Shown here piece by piece: positions 56,752 to 64,000 of a stretch of DNA of 64,000 bases. Both the position numbers and the translations under genes were made by a program. Source of the stretch: Paracoccus sp. (in: a-proteobacteria) (GTDB lineage: Bacteria > Pseudomonadota > Alphaproteobacteria > Rhodobacterales > Rhodobacteraceae); contig NZ_JAUNTO010000015.1 in the NCBI RefSeq assembly GCF_030538655.1, forward strand, positions 1 to 64,000, read 5' to 3'. The notes under the pieces were generated by a model that saw only the letters and a program-made list of their open reading frames with translations, was not told where the DNA came from and did not search any database. The first letter of the stretch is position 1. Each line of letters starts with the position of its first letter.

Positions 56752-57639
56752 TCAGGCTGGAAACCAGCCTGCCCGCGACAATTGACCCGTGATCTTTTCC
56801 GGCACGCGCGTGGACAGCCATTCAATCAACCGGGTCAGCCGGTCATGATCCACGCCGGTTTCAATCCCTTCGCGTTGCAGCAGATAGTTCACATCCTCGG
56901 TCGCGATATTGCCTGTAACGGCCGGGGCAAACGGGCAGCCGCCCAGCCCCCCGATGGCGGAATCCACCACGGTCGCCCCGCATTGCAGAGCCGTAATCAA
57001 GTTTGCATAGCCAGTGTTGCGGGTATTATGCAGGTGAATCCCCCATGTGGTCGCGCCAAGCACCTGCTTGCAGGCATGATGCACCCGCAAAATATCACGC
57101 GGCGCGGCCACCCCGATCGTATCCGCAAAGACAATCTGATCCGCGCCAGCCCTCAGCGCCGCTTCGGTCATGTCGGCGACGCGGGTTCCGCTGATTTCCC
57201 CCTCGAACGGGCAGCCGTATGCGGTCGCGATCACCGCGACCACCATGCGGTTTGCCGCCCTGACCGCAGGCGTAATCGCGGCAAATTCAGTGATGCTTTC
57301 CGCGCTGGTCATATTCTGATTGCGCTGGCAAAATGTATCGGACGCAACAATAGCAAAGCGCAGCTCGTCAATCCGCGTGGCAAGCGCACGATCAGCACCC
57401 CTCCAGTTCAAAGCCAGGGCTGAAAGGATGCTGTCTGGCAGATCGGGCAGGCTTGCCAGCAGTTCCTCCGCGCCGGCCATTTGCGGAACACGGGCGGGAT
57501 TGACCATGCTGACGGCTTCGAAATGGCGCAGACCCGCAGCGTGCAGTTCCATCAGCATGTGACGCTTTTCCGCAACGCTGAAATGACGGCCCAGATTTTG
57601 CAGACCATCGCGCGTGCCGACTTCGCAGATCATTGTCAT
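56752..57639 (-). CDS. Hydroxymethylglutaryl-CoA lyase family protein
   Basis: The 295-residue TIM-barrel lyase has the HMGL motifs: CEVGTRDGLQN (metal Asp and catalytic Arg), AYGCPFEGEISG, FADTIGVA, WGIHLHNTRNTGYAN (HxH metal ligands) and GLGGCPFAPAVTGN with the catalytic Cys. It cleaves a 3-hydroxy-3-methyl acyl-CoA (HMG-CoA or citramalyl-CoA) to acetyl-CoA plus a keto acid. Start shares one base with the stop of the CoA-transferase gene. N-terminal residues before the motif are fewer than in most family members, which may be real. Confidence 0.9.
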   Translation of the reverse strand: MTMICEVGTRDGLQNLGRHFSVAEKRHMLMELHAAGLRHFEAVSMVNPARVPQMAGAEELLASLPDLPDSILSALALNWRGADRALATRIDELRFAIVASDTFCQRNQNMTSAESITEFAAITPAVRAANRMVVAVIATAYGCPFEGEISGTRVADMTEAALRAGADQIVFADTIGVAAPRDILRVHHACKQVLGATTWGIHLHNTRNTGYANLITALQCGATVVDSAIGGLGGCPFAPAVTGNIATEDVNYLLQREGIETGVDHDRLTRLIEWLSTRVPEKITGQLSRAGWFPA

Positions 57640-58856
57640 TACAGAACACCCTCGGCCCGCAGGGTCTCCAGATCAGCGGCGCTCATGCCAAGGCGACCAT
57701 AGATTTCCTGATTATCTGCGCCAACTTCTTGCGGCCCCAGCCATGCAATATCGCCAGGTGTTTCAGACAACACCGGAAACACGCCGGGGACTGTGATTGT
57801 GCCGAAATCCTTGTCGTGAAAATCGCGGACCATACCGCGTTCGCGGAAATGGGGGTCTTTGACAACCTCGGCGATGGAATTGATCGGGCCAAAGACGACG
57901 CCGAACTCCTCCAGTCTGATGGTCAGTTCCTCGACTGTCAGCCGCGACGACCAATCGGCAACCATCGTATCCAACAGTTCGGCGTGATCGCCACGGGCGA
58001 TATGCGTCACAAAGCGCGGATCGTCCGCCAGTTCCGGTTGCCCCATCGCATGGCACAAGCGGCGGAACATCGCGTCAACATTCGCGGCAATGACGATGTG
58101 GACACCATCCTTGGTCGGGTAAATGTTCGAGGGCGCAATTTTGGCGATCCCGGTGCCGGACGGCTGGCGCACGAAACCGGTCTTGGAATATTCCGTCACC
58201 GTGCTTTCCAGCATCGCAAAGCAGCTTTCGGTAATTGCCGCATCGACGACTTGTCCGCGGCCATCGTTTCGATCACGGTGATACAGCGCCATCATCATGC
58301 CCTCGAACGCAAAGAGCGAGGTCAGTGTATCCCCCAATGAGATGCCAAAGCGTGGCTGCGGCATGTCAGGATAGCCATTGATATAGCGCAGGCCCGACAT
58401 CGCCTCACCGACCGATGCAAAACCGGGGCGCGCGGCATAGGGCCCGGTCTGCCCAAACCCCGACACCCTGACGATCACCAGTCCGGGATTGAGTTCATGC
58501 AGTTCGGTCGGGCTCATACCCCATTTCTCAAGCGTGCCGGGTTTGAAATTCTCGATCAAGACATCGGCCTCGGCGATCAGGCGCCGCGCCAAATCCTGAC
58601 CGCGCGGGTCGCGCAGATTGGCCGACACAGATTTTTTGTTGCGCGCCATGATCGGCCACCACAGGGTTTTCCCCTCGTGCTGCAATCGACCCCAGTTGCG
58701 GATCGGATCGCCGACTTTTGGCGCCTCGATCTTGATAACCTCTGCCCCGAAATCCGCACAGCGCGTGCCGACGAATGGCCCGGCAAGCAATTGCCCCATC
58801 TCGACAACCCGCAAGCCTGCCAACGGCCCAAACTGGCTGAAAGCTGTCTCAGTCAT
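57639..58856 (-). CDS. Family III CoA-transferase (CaiB/BaiF)
   Basis: The 405-residue protein has the class III fold: GLRVVEMGQLLAGPFVGTRCADFGAEVIKIE in the N-terminal third (motif parts: VVEMGQLLAGPF, ADFGAEVIKIE with the catalytic Asp region further on), NKKSVSANLRDPRGQDL, ADVLIENFKPGTLEKWG and the C-terminal PGVFPVLSETPG. It would transfer CoA from a donor such as succinyl-CoA to the imported acid. It precedes the lyase with a one-base overlap (TAATG) and is divergent from the second GntR gene. Confidence 0.92.
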   Translation of the reverse strand: MTETAFSQFGPLAGLRVVEMGQLLAGPFVGTRCADFGAEVIKIEAPKVGDPIRNWGRLQHEGKTLWWPIMARNKKSVSANLRDPRGQDLARRLIAEADVLIENFKPGTLEKWGMSPTELHELNPGLVIVRVSGFGQTGPYAARPGFASVGEAMSGLRYINGYPDMPQPRFGISLGDTLTSLFAFEGMMMALYHRDRNDGRGQVVDAAITESCFAMLESTVTEYSKTGFVRQPSGTGIAKIAPSNIYPTKDGVHIVIAANVDAMFRRLCHAMGQPELADDPRFVTHIARGDHAELLDTMVADWSSRLTVEELTIRLEEFGVVFGPINSIAEVVKDPHFRERGMVRDFHDKDFGTITVPGVFPVLSETPGDIAWLGPQEVGADNQEIYGRLGMSAADLETLRAEGVL

Positions 58857-58899
58857 TCCTCACCCCCCCTACTGCCTCATACCTACACCAAAGCCTTCA

Positions 58900-58970
58900 A
58901 TTTTGTATCCAAAAATTTAACTTTGTGCGACTTTTATTTTGTATTTGCGCTTTTTTCAAATATTTTGCAT
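58900..58970. promoter_or_regulatory. Triplicated ATTTTGTAT box in divergent promoter
   Basis: ATTTTGTAT occurs at 58900-58908 and 58936-58944 and ATTTTGCAT at 58962-58970, within a strongly AT-rich gap between the CoA-transferase and GntR genes. They may be binding sites of the GntR regulator or promoter boxes. Confidence 0.45.
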
Positions 58971-58989
58971 AATTTATGTGGGCTGCGGG

Positions 58990-59703
58990 ATGTCTCAGCA
59001 GGGTGAAGAAGACCGAAAAATGCCGTTGCAGAATCAGGAAACCGCGTCGAGCCGAGCCTACCGAGAGCTAAGACTGGCGATTGTCGAAGGCAGGGTGCCG
59101 ACCGAACACAAACTGACCGAGCAAGCACTGGCCGCACAATTCAACATCTCTCGCACCCCCGTCCGCGAGGCGATCAAGCGGCTGCTTCTGGAAGGTTTGC
59201 TGGAACGTCGGCCCGGTCAGGGTCTTTGGTGCGCAATGCCCAACCCGGATGATATCCGCGAAATTTTTGACCTGCGCCTGAGACTTGAATCTTACGCCGC
59301 CAAGGTGGCAGCAAGCCGCGCGACAGACACGCAGGTCCAGTTGCTGCTGGCATCCGCCGCCCGCATGCAACAACTGGTGCAGGATCATTCCGTGTCCGAA
59401 GGTTTGATAACGCAAATCGACCAGGAAAACAGCAGATTCCACGCGCTGATTATTGACGCCACGCATTCTCAGCGCCTGAACCTGCTGGTGAAATCGACGG
59501 TGGACATCTCGCTTGTCAGCCGCACATTTCGCCGTTTCACACCTGAACAGCGCCGCAGATCTGCCTACCACCACCAAGAGATTGCTGCCGCAATCGCTGC
59601 ACGCGCGCCAATCTGGGCCGAACAGATGATGCACATCCATATCCTGTGCGCGTCGGAAATATTTACCGCCGCTGACAGAGCAGAGGCAGTCAGCTTTCAA
59701 TGA
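58990..59703 (+). CDS. GntR-family transcriptional regulator (FCD type)
   Basis: The 237-residue protein has a winged HTH (LTEQALAAQFNISRTPVREAI, written as LTEQALAAQFNIS and RTPVREAI; then LLERRPGQGLWCA) and an FCD domain (REIFDLRLRLESYAAKVA, NSRFHALIIDATHSQRL, HHQEIAAAIAARAP). ATG 58990 or ATG 59020 may be the start; neither has a strong Shine-Dalgarno site. Divergent location indicates control of the CoA-transferase-lyase-TRAP genes. Confidence 0.9.
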   Translation: MSQQGEEDRKMPLQNQETASSRAYRELRLAIVEGRVPTEHKLTEQALAAQFNISRTPVREAIKRLLLEGLLERRPGQGLWCAMPNPDDIREIFDLRLRLESYAAKVAASRATDTQVQLLLASAARMQQLVQDHSVSEGLITQIDQENSRFHALIIDATHSQRLNLLVKSTVDISLVSRTFRRFTPEQRRRSAYHHQEIAAAIAARAPIWAEQMMHIHILCASEIFTAADRAEAVSFQ

Positions 59704-60160
59704 TAGGAGCGGCGGGGCTGTGCAAGAAAATGCAACCTGGCCAAATAACAGCAAACAACATAACGACCAATGTCAGCGAAACAAAAAGCGCACAAGATTA
59801 TAGGCATACGTTATGTTGATGCCGAATTTCCGGGCCGGACTTGGTTTCCGCTCTCAAGGCTATGATCTTCACTTAGGTCTGAGCAAGTAAAGATGGTTGT
59901 TGCTGTGCACAGCAGTCAGCATCTGAACATACGCTTCAACCAGACCCCACCAATTCTACACCTGCTCCGAAGGACAGTTGCGGTCTGTTTCATCCGACAC
60001 CTCTTCTTTGATCATGGAACGGACGCAGACAGATTTCACGGGAGAACCATCGGCAAATACGTGACGGCAAAGCCGCCCAGTATAAAATAGCCTGTATCCC
60101 ACAGCATGGGGGAAAGGTAGCAACTTCTCGGGTGAGGGGCCGCAGAGCCCCGACCGGGGT
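59704..60160. other. Intergenic region between GntR and PotA-type genes
   Basis: No gene recognised. The DNA is less GC-rich than its flanks. On the minus strand a short stretch (about 60090-59970, reading FYTGRLCRHVFADGSPVK) has some coding character, possibly an insertion-element remnant, but I cannot identify it. A weak GGGGC/GCCCC hairpin (60136-60151) follows the PotA-type gene. Confidence 0.35.
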
Positions 60161-61243
60161 CTATTCCGGGATAAGATGTCCGTCGCCGGGTGACCAGGAC
60201 AGGTAGAACGACCGGCCCACGGCCAGCGGAAGTTTCGCCAGTTCTTCATGTGATTTCTGCACCCGGATTTCTTGGCCTTCATTGGTCTCGAAATAGATGG
60301 TCGCGGTGGCGCCAACGAATTCTTCGCCTATCATGCGTCCCTTGATTGTGTTCACGGCCTCCGGCAACGGCTGAAGGTGGATTTGCATCCTGGTATCCAG
60401 AATGGTCAAGCTTGCGGATGTTCCCAGCACGACGGCCTCATCCTCAGACAGTACGAAATTGCCGCTGGTGGTGGTTATTGCAGGCTGGCCACCAGGGCCT
60501 TGCGTAACCTGACCGGGGAAGATGTTGGACGAACCCAAAAAATCCGCGACGAAGCGGGTGCGCGGCGTGCGGTAGATTTCCTGCGGCGTGCCGATCTGCT
60601 CAATCTTGCCACGACTCATGATGACGACGCGATCGGCCATAGAGAACGCCTCGGACTGGCTGTGCGTGACATAGACGAAGGTGATGCCGGTCTCGCGCTG
60701 CAGGTTCTTCAACACCGATTGCATTCGCACCTTCAGCGCCGCGTCCAGTGCCGAAAGCGGCTCGTCCAAAAGCAGGATCTCGGGTTCGACCACCAGCGAG
60801 CGGGCAAGGGCGACGCGCTGACGCTGGCCGCCGGAAAGCTGGTCGATATTGCGGTTAGCGAATTCAGAGATCTGCATCCGCTCCAGCCATTGTCCGGCCC
60901 GACGGCGGCGCTCGGCCCGCGCAACGCCGCGCATCTTCAGCGCAAATTCGACATTCTCGATCACATTCAGGAACGGAAACAGCGCCAGGCTCTGCCAGAC
61001 CATGGGCGTGTCGCGGCTCCAGGTCGGCAGGTCATTGATGATCTGGCCCGCCATGTGGATTACGCCTTCACTGGGGGCCTCAAGCCCGGCCAGCATCCGC
61101 AAAGTCGTGGTCTTGCCGCAGCCGGACGAGCCCATGATGGCGAGAAATTCACCTTTGTAGATCTGGAGATCCATCTTTTGCACAGCGGTATAGGTGCCGA
61201 AACGCTTGGCGACGCGCTCGAAGGAAACCAAGGGTTCTTGCAT
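60161..61243 (-). CDS. ABC transporter ATPase, PotA/spermidine-putrescine type
   Basis: The 360-residue ATPase has Walker A IMGSSGCGKTTTLRML, the Q-loop region VWQSLALFPFLNV, signature LSGGQRQRVALARSL, Walker B EILLLDEPLSALD and the switch His in TFVYVTHSQSEA. The last 110 residues form the TOBE domain. It ends the binding protein-permease-permease-ATPase operon. Substrates of this class are polyamines or similar small cations; others such as opines occur. Confidence 0.93.
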   Translation of the reverse strand: MQEPLVSFERVAKRFGTYTAVQKMDLQIYKGEFLAIMGSSGCGKTTTLRMLAGLEAPSEGVIHMAGQIINDLPTWSRDTPMVWQSLALFPFLNVIENVEFALKMRGVARAERRRRAGQWLERMQISEFANRNIDQLSGGQRQRVALARSLVVEPEILLLDEPLSALDAALKVRMQSVLKNLQRETGITFVYVTHSQSEAFSMADRVVIMSRGKIEQIGTPQEIYRTPRTRFVADFLGSSNIFPGQVTQGPGGQPAITTTSGNFVLSEDEAVVLGTSASLTILDTRMQIHLQPLPEAVNTIKGRMIGEEFVGATATIYFETNEGQEIRVQKSHEELAKLPLAVGRSFYLSWSPGDGHLIPE

Positions 61244-61247
61244 CAGT

Positions 61248-62066
61248 TCATTCCTTGTCGGTTGCAGGGCCGCGACCCGACAGCAATAGCTGCGCCAAGA
61301 TCACGAGGGTCATCGAGATGACAAAGACAAAGGTGCCGATGGCGTTGATGCGCGGGCTGACCTGGCCTTGCAGAAAGCCCAGCACCTTGACCGGCAGCGT
61401 CTCATTCAGACCGCTGACGAACCAGGCGATGGCGAATTCGTCGAAGGACACCGCCATGGTAATGAACAGTGCACCGAGGATCGCTGGCCGAGTGAAGGGG
61501 ATAATGACATGGCGCATCGTCGCCCATTCCGAAGCCCCGAGATTCCAGGCTGCCGGTTCCAGCGCAGGGTCCATCTGCGAGAGTCGCAGTCGGATCACCG
61601 CCATTGCGAAGGGCGAACAGATCACCACATGGGCGATTATCACAGAGCTTGCATTGCCCGACAGGCCGACCCGCGACAGGAAGGCCAGCATCGCCAATCC
61701 CATGATAACGACCGGGATTGTCGGCGGCAGCAGCGCCAGCGCCAGATAGACCTGCTTGCCGAAGAAATTATATCGATAATCCGTATAGGCCGCACCGAAC
61801 CCAAGCACGGTCGAGGTCACACCCACCGCCGCGCCAACCATCAGCGTATTGCGTAACCCCTCCCAGACCAGCGGGTCCGAGGCAACCGCGCGATACCACT
61901 CGGTCGAGAATTGCCCCAGCGGGATCGACGGAAAACGGTCCGAGTTGAAGGAGAAGACGAAACTGGCCAGGACTGGCGCGAAAACGAACAGATAGGCCAT
62001 GAAGATGTAGAACTTCAGCCCGGCATCAATCAGCAGATTGCGGTTCAGATCGTTTTGTTCGTTCAT
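61248..62066 (-). CDS. ABC transporter permease, PotC type
   Basis: The 272-residue protein has six predicted helices: LKFYIFMAYLFVFAPVLASFVFSF at the start, and the EAA loop with LEPAAWNLGASEWATMRHVIIP. NSDRFPSIPLGQFSTEWY is typical of the PotC periplasmic loop. I chose ATG 62066, which overlaps the upstream permease stop; the frame extends to 62258 within it. Confidence 0.92.
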   Translation of the reverse strand: MNEQNDLNRNLLIDAGLKFYIFMAYLFVFAPVLASFVFSFNSDRFPSIPLGQFSTEWYRAVASDPLVWEGLRNTLMVGAAVGVTSTVLGFGAAYTDYRYNFFGKQVYLALALLPPTIPVVIMGLAMLAFLSRVGLSGNASSVIIAHVVICSPFAMAVIRLRLSQMDPALEPAAWNLGASEWATMRHVIIPFTRPAILGALFITMAVSFDEFAIAWFVSGLNETLPVKVLGFLQGQVSPRINAIGTFVFVISMTLVILAQLLLSGRGPATDKE

Positions 62067-62908
62067 GTCCTGCGCCCCTTGTAGGCAAAGCGAACGGCCA
62101 AGAAAGCCACGACCAGCAGCGTCGTAATCATGGTCAGGGCGATCACCGCCGCACGGGGCCATTGCTGTCCAGATTTCGTGGTGTCGGTAATCAGGATCGA
62201 CAATGTGATCGGGTTGCCTCCACCCAGATAAATCGGGCTGACGAAATCGCCGAAACACAGGATGAAGCTGAACAACGCCGCAATCACCAGCCCAACGCGA
62301 GCCGAGGGGATTACCACCGTAAAGACCGTCCGCAGCCTACCGCAGCGCATGTTATGCGCGGCCTCGATCAAGGTGCGATCCACGAAGGCCAGGCTGAACA
62401 GCTGAAGCAGCACGACCAGCGGAAAACTTAACGTCATGTAGCCCAGCATAGTCGCGCCGACGGTGTTCAACAGCCGGAAGGGCCCCAGCCCAATCCAGTC
62501 CAGTAGGACGTTGATGATACCGACATCCGACAGGAAAACCTGCCAAGAATAGGCCCGTACCAGGTAGCTGGTGAAAAAGGGGATCACCATCAGGAAGACC
62601 GCCCATCGTCGCGCTGCGGGCGACAACTTGAAGGCGATCGCATAAGCGCAGGGAAATGCCAGTGCGCTGGTCAGCGCGGTGGCGGTCCCGGCCATCAGCA
62701 GTGTGGTGCCATAGGCCTGCCAAAAGACCGGGCGACCGAACATCGTCACCCAGTTGACCGTGTCGAACCCGGCCTCTAGCCGGAAGTTACGCACGGTCCA
62801 GAAGCTAAGCGCAATCAGGAACGCCAGCGGGAAGACGAAGAACAGAAGCTGCCAGATCAGCAGCGGCAGGGAAAAGGTCAGTCCGTAAAGAGAGACGGGA
62901 CGGCGCAT
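62063..62908 (-). CDS. ABC transporter permease, PotB type
   Basis: The 281-residue permease has six hydrophobic segments (LLIWQLLFFVFPLAFLIALSFW first). The EAA-type loop reads IEAAHNMRCGRLRTVFTVVIPSAR (parts: IEAAHNMRCGRL, TVFTVVIPSAR), and SYLVRAYSWQVFLSDVG is a conserved PotB segment. It lies 61 nt after the binding-protein gene and overlaps the next permease by 4 nt. Confidence 0.92.
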   Translation of the reverse strand: MRRPVSLYGLTFSLPLLIWQLLFFVFPLAFLIALSFWTVRNFRLEAGFDTVNWVTMFGRPVFWQAYGTTLLMAGTATALTSALAFPCAYAIAFKLSPAARRWAVFLMVIPFFTSYLVRAYSWQVFLSDVGIINVLLDWIGLGPFRLLNTVGATMLGYMTLSFPLVVLLQLFSLAFVDRTLIEAAHNMRCGRLRTVFTVVIPSARVGLVIAALFSFILCFGDFVSPIYLGGGNPITLSILITDTTKSGQQWPRAAVIALTMITTLLVVAFLAVRFAYKGRRT

Positions 62909-62969
62909 CCAGAAAACTCCGGCAAGGGGCAGTCAGCGCGGCTAGCGACCCGCACCGGCCGCATCAGGC

Positions 62970-64000
62970 TCAGGCGCTCTTGTAATCCGACCAAAAGTCG
63001 TTCCACGCTTCCAGCGATTGTTGCACCGGAAGCTGACGATAGTGGATCCGCCCCGAGCGGATCAGATCCATCACGTTGCTTTCACCGGGCACCATGCCCT
63101 GACGCCGCGCCTCGTCGGGGTTGTCCTGATTCAACACCTCCCATCCCTTCTGGTTCGGGATCAGGCAGGGATAGGCAGCCATCTGTGCAGATTTCGACTG
63201 CCCCCTGGCCGAAGTGATATATTGTATCCATTTCTTCGCCAGATCAGCCTTGGCTGAGCCTTTACCGATCGAGAAGCTCTCGGTGAATTGCAGCCCACCC
63301 TGTTCGGGGATGACACTGCGCACTTTAGCGCCGTTTCGTTCCAGCGTGCCGGTGATCCAGTCGCCGATCCCGGCGAAAGTCAGCATCTGCCCGTTGTTCA
63401 AGGACGAAAAGGTGCCACCATAGTCGAAGAAACCGCCGATCTGCCGGCGCAGGGTCATGGTTCTGTCCTGAACCGCAGCCCAGGCCGCCACATCAATATC
63501 ATAGGGGCTGGCATTGCCATTGAGCAGACTCATCTGGCCCAGGTTCGGCAAATGCCAGTCGAAATGCCCGACCTTGCCCGCCAGCGCGGGATCCCAGAAC
63601 ACATCATAGGTCGATGCCTGCGCCTCGGTCAGCGCGTCGGTATTGTAGGCCACGCCCAGAAAGCCGAAGCGGGTAATGACGGAATAGAGGGTATCACCAT
63701 CCCAATGGCCGGGAAACTTCTGGAACTCGGGGAAGAACTCGTCAAAGGGATAGTCTGCCGGGTCCAATGCCTCAATATAACCTGCCGCGTTCAGTTGCTG
63801 AACATATTCGGCATCCGACAGGATCACGTCGAAGGTGCCCGGCGGGCTTTGCGAGATCAGGCCCAGCATGTTGTCGCCGCCGGTATAGTATTTCGGCACG
63901 AACTTGACGTTATGCTCGGCCTCGAACTCAGCCACGATGTCTGGCTCGGCATGGCCATACCAGGCCAGCATGGTGAGCTGCGTTGGCGCGGCAAAGGCAC
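62970..64000 (-). CDS. PotD-type periplasmic binding protein, N-terminus outside window
   Basis: The C-terminal 343 residues or so of an extracellular binding protein are present: LTMLAWYGHAEPDIVAEFEAEHNVKF (in parts: LTMLAWYGHAEPD, IVAEFEAEHNVKF), YVQQLNAAGYIEALD, SVITRFGFLGVAYNTDAL and IPEQGGLQFTESFSIGKGSAK (IPEQGGLQFTES, FSIGKGSAK). The reading frame is open to the right edge, where AFAAPTQLT resembles a signal-peptide cleavage region, so only the signal peptide is probably missing. It is the first gene of the Pot-type operon. Confidence 0.9.
   Translation of the reverse strand, partial: AFAAPTQLTMLAWYGHAEPDIVAEFEAEHNVKFVPKYYTGGDNMLGLISQSPPGTFDVILSDAEYVQQLNAAGYIEALDPADYPFDEFFPEFQKFPGHWDGDTLYSVITRFGFLGVAYNTDALTEAQASTYDVFWDPALAGKVGHFDWHLPNLGQMSLLNGNASPYDIDVAAWAAVQDRTMTLRRQIGGFFDYGGTFSSLNNGQMLTFAGIGDWITGTLERNGAKVRSVIPEQGGLQFTESFSIGKGSAKADLAKKWIQYITSARGQSKSAQMAAYPCLIPNQKGWEVLNQDNPDEARRQGMVPGESNVMDLIRSGRIHYRQLPVQQSLEAWNDFWSDYKSA

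Overview
The window is a GC-rich, densely packed chromosomal segment of an alphaproteobacterium, most likely a member of the Rhodobacteraceae (Paracoccus/Rhodobacter/Roseobacter relatives). The evidence is the gene order tsaE-amgK, murU-like, addB, addA, trxA, a serC leader in front of serC-serA, a TPP riboswitch in front of thiM-thiE-thiD, TRAP and Dpp/Pot transporters, and a REP-like intergenic repeat of a style I associate with this family. No rRNA or tRNA gene was seen. Assignment rests on reading alone, without database searches.

Region 1 (1-9706) is a complete type I-E CRISPR-Cas locus, all on the minus strand. Reading in the transcription direction: cas3, a 67-nt leader and array 2 (15 repeats), a 213-nt gap with a candidate promoter, cse1-cse2-cas7e-cas5e-cas6e-cas1e-cas2e in tight or overlapping order, then a 68-nt leader and array 1 (6 repeats, apparently running off the left edge). 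The arrays use related but distinct repeats. Array 2 carries an exact tandem duplication of two spacer-repeat units.

Region 2 (about 9830-11380) is a gene graveyard: a short-chain dehydrogenase missing its N-terminal part at the Cas boundary, a second decayed SDR, and an N-terminal remnant of a tyrosine integrase. This marks a former mobile or island edge.

Region 3 (11554-40140) is mostly housekeeping: an exported alpha/beta hydrolase, an AraC-type regulator, a carboxymuconolactone-decarboxylase/aldo-keto reductase pair with a divergent LysR gene, the thiamine salvage operon, HslU and HslV separated by a PHA-depolymerase-like gene and a chimeric pseudogene, thioredoxin, AddAB, cell-wall recycling genes, a thiolase, a STAS/anti-sigma pair, hspQ, creA, a metallophosphatase, and serA/serC.

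Region 4 (41242-53249) looks like a catabolic locus: two paralogous family-5 solute-binding proteins, two Dpp-type permeases, a cytosine-deaminase-like amidohydrolase, a second amidohydrolase without the usual first metal motif, two Dpp-type ATPases, a GntR regulator with a 40-bp palindromic operator, a flavin-reductase-like protein and an Asp/Glu/hydantoin racemase. The inferred theme is uptake and opening of a cyclic amide or N-heterocycle.

Region 5 (53776-59703) pairs a DctPQM TRAP transporter with an HMG-CoA-lyase-type enzyme, a family III CoA-transferase and a divergent GntR regulator. The inferred theme is uptake, CoA activation and cleavage of a branched hydroxy-dicarboxylate. Region 6 (60161-64000) is a PotABCD-type ABC transporter whose binding-protein gene runs off the right edge.
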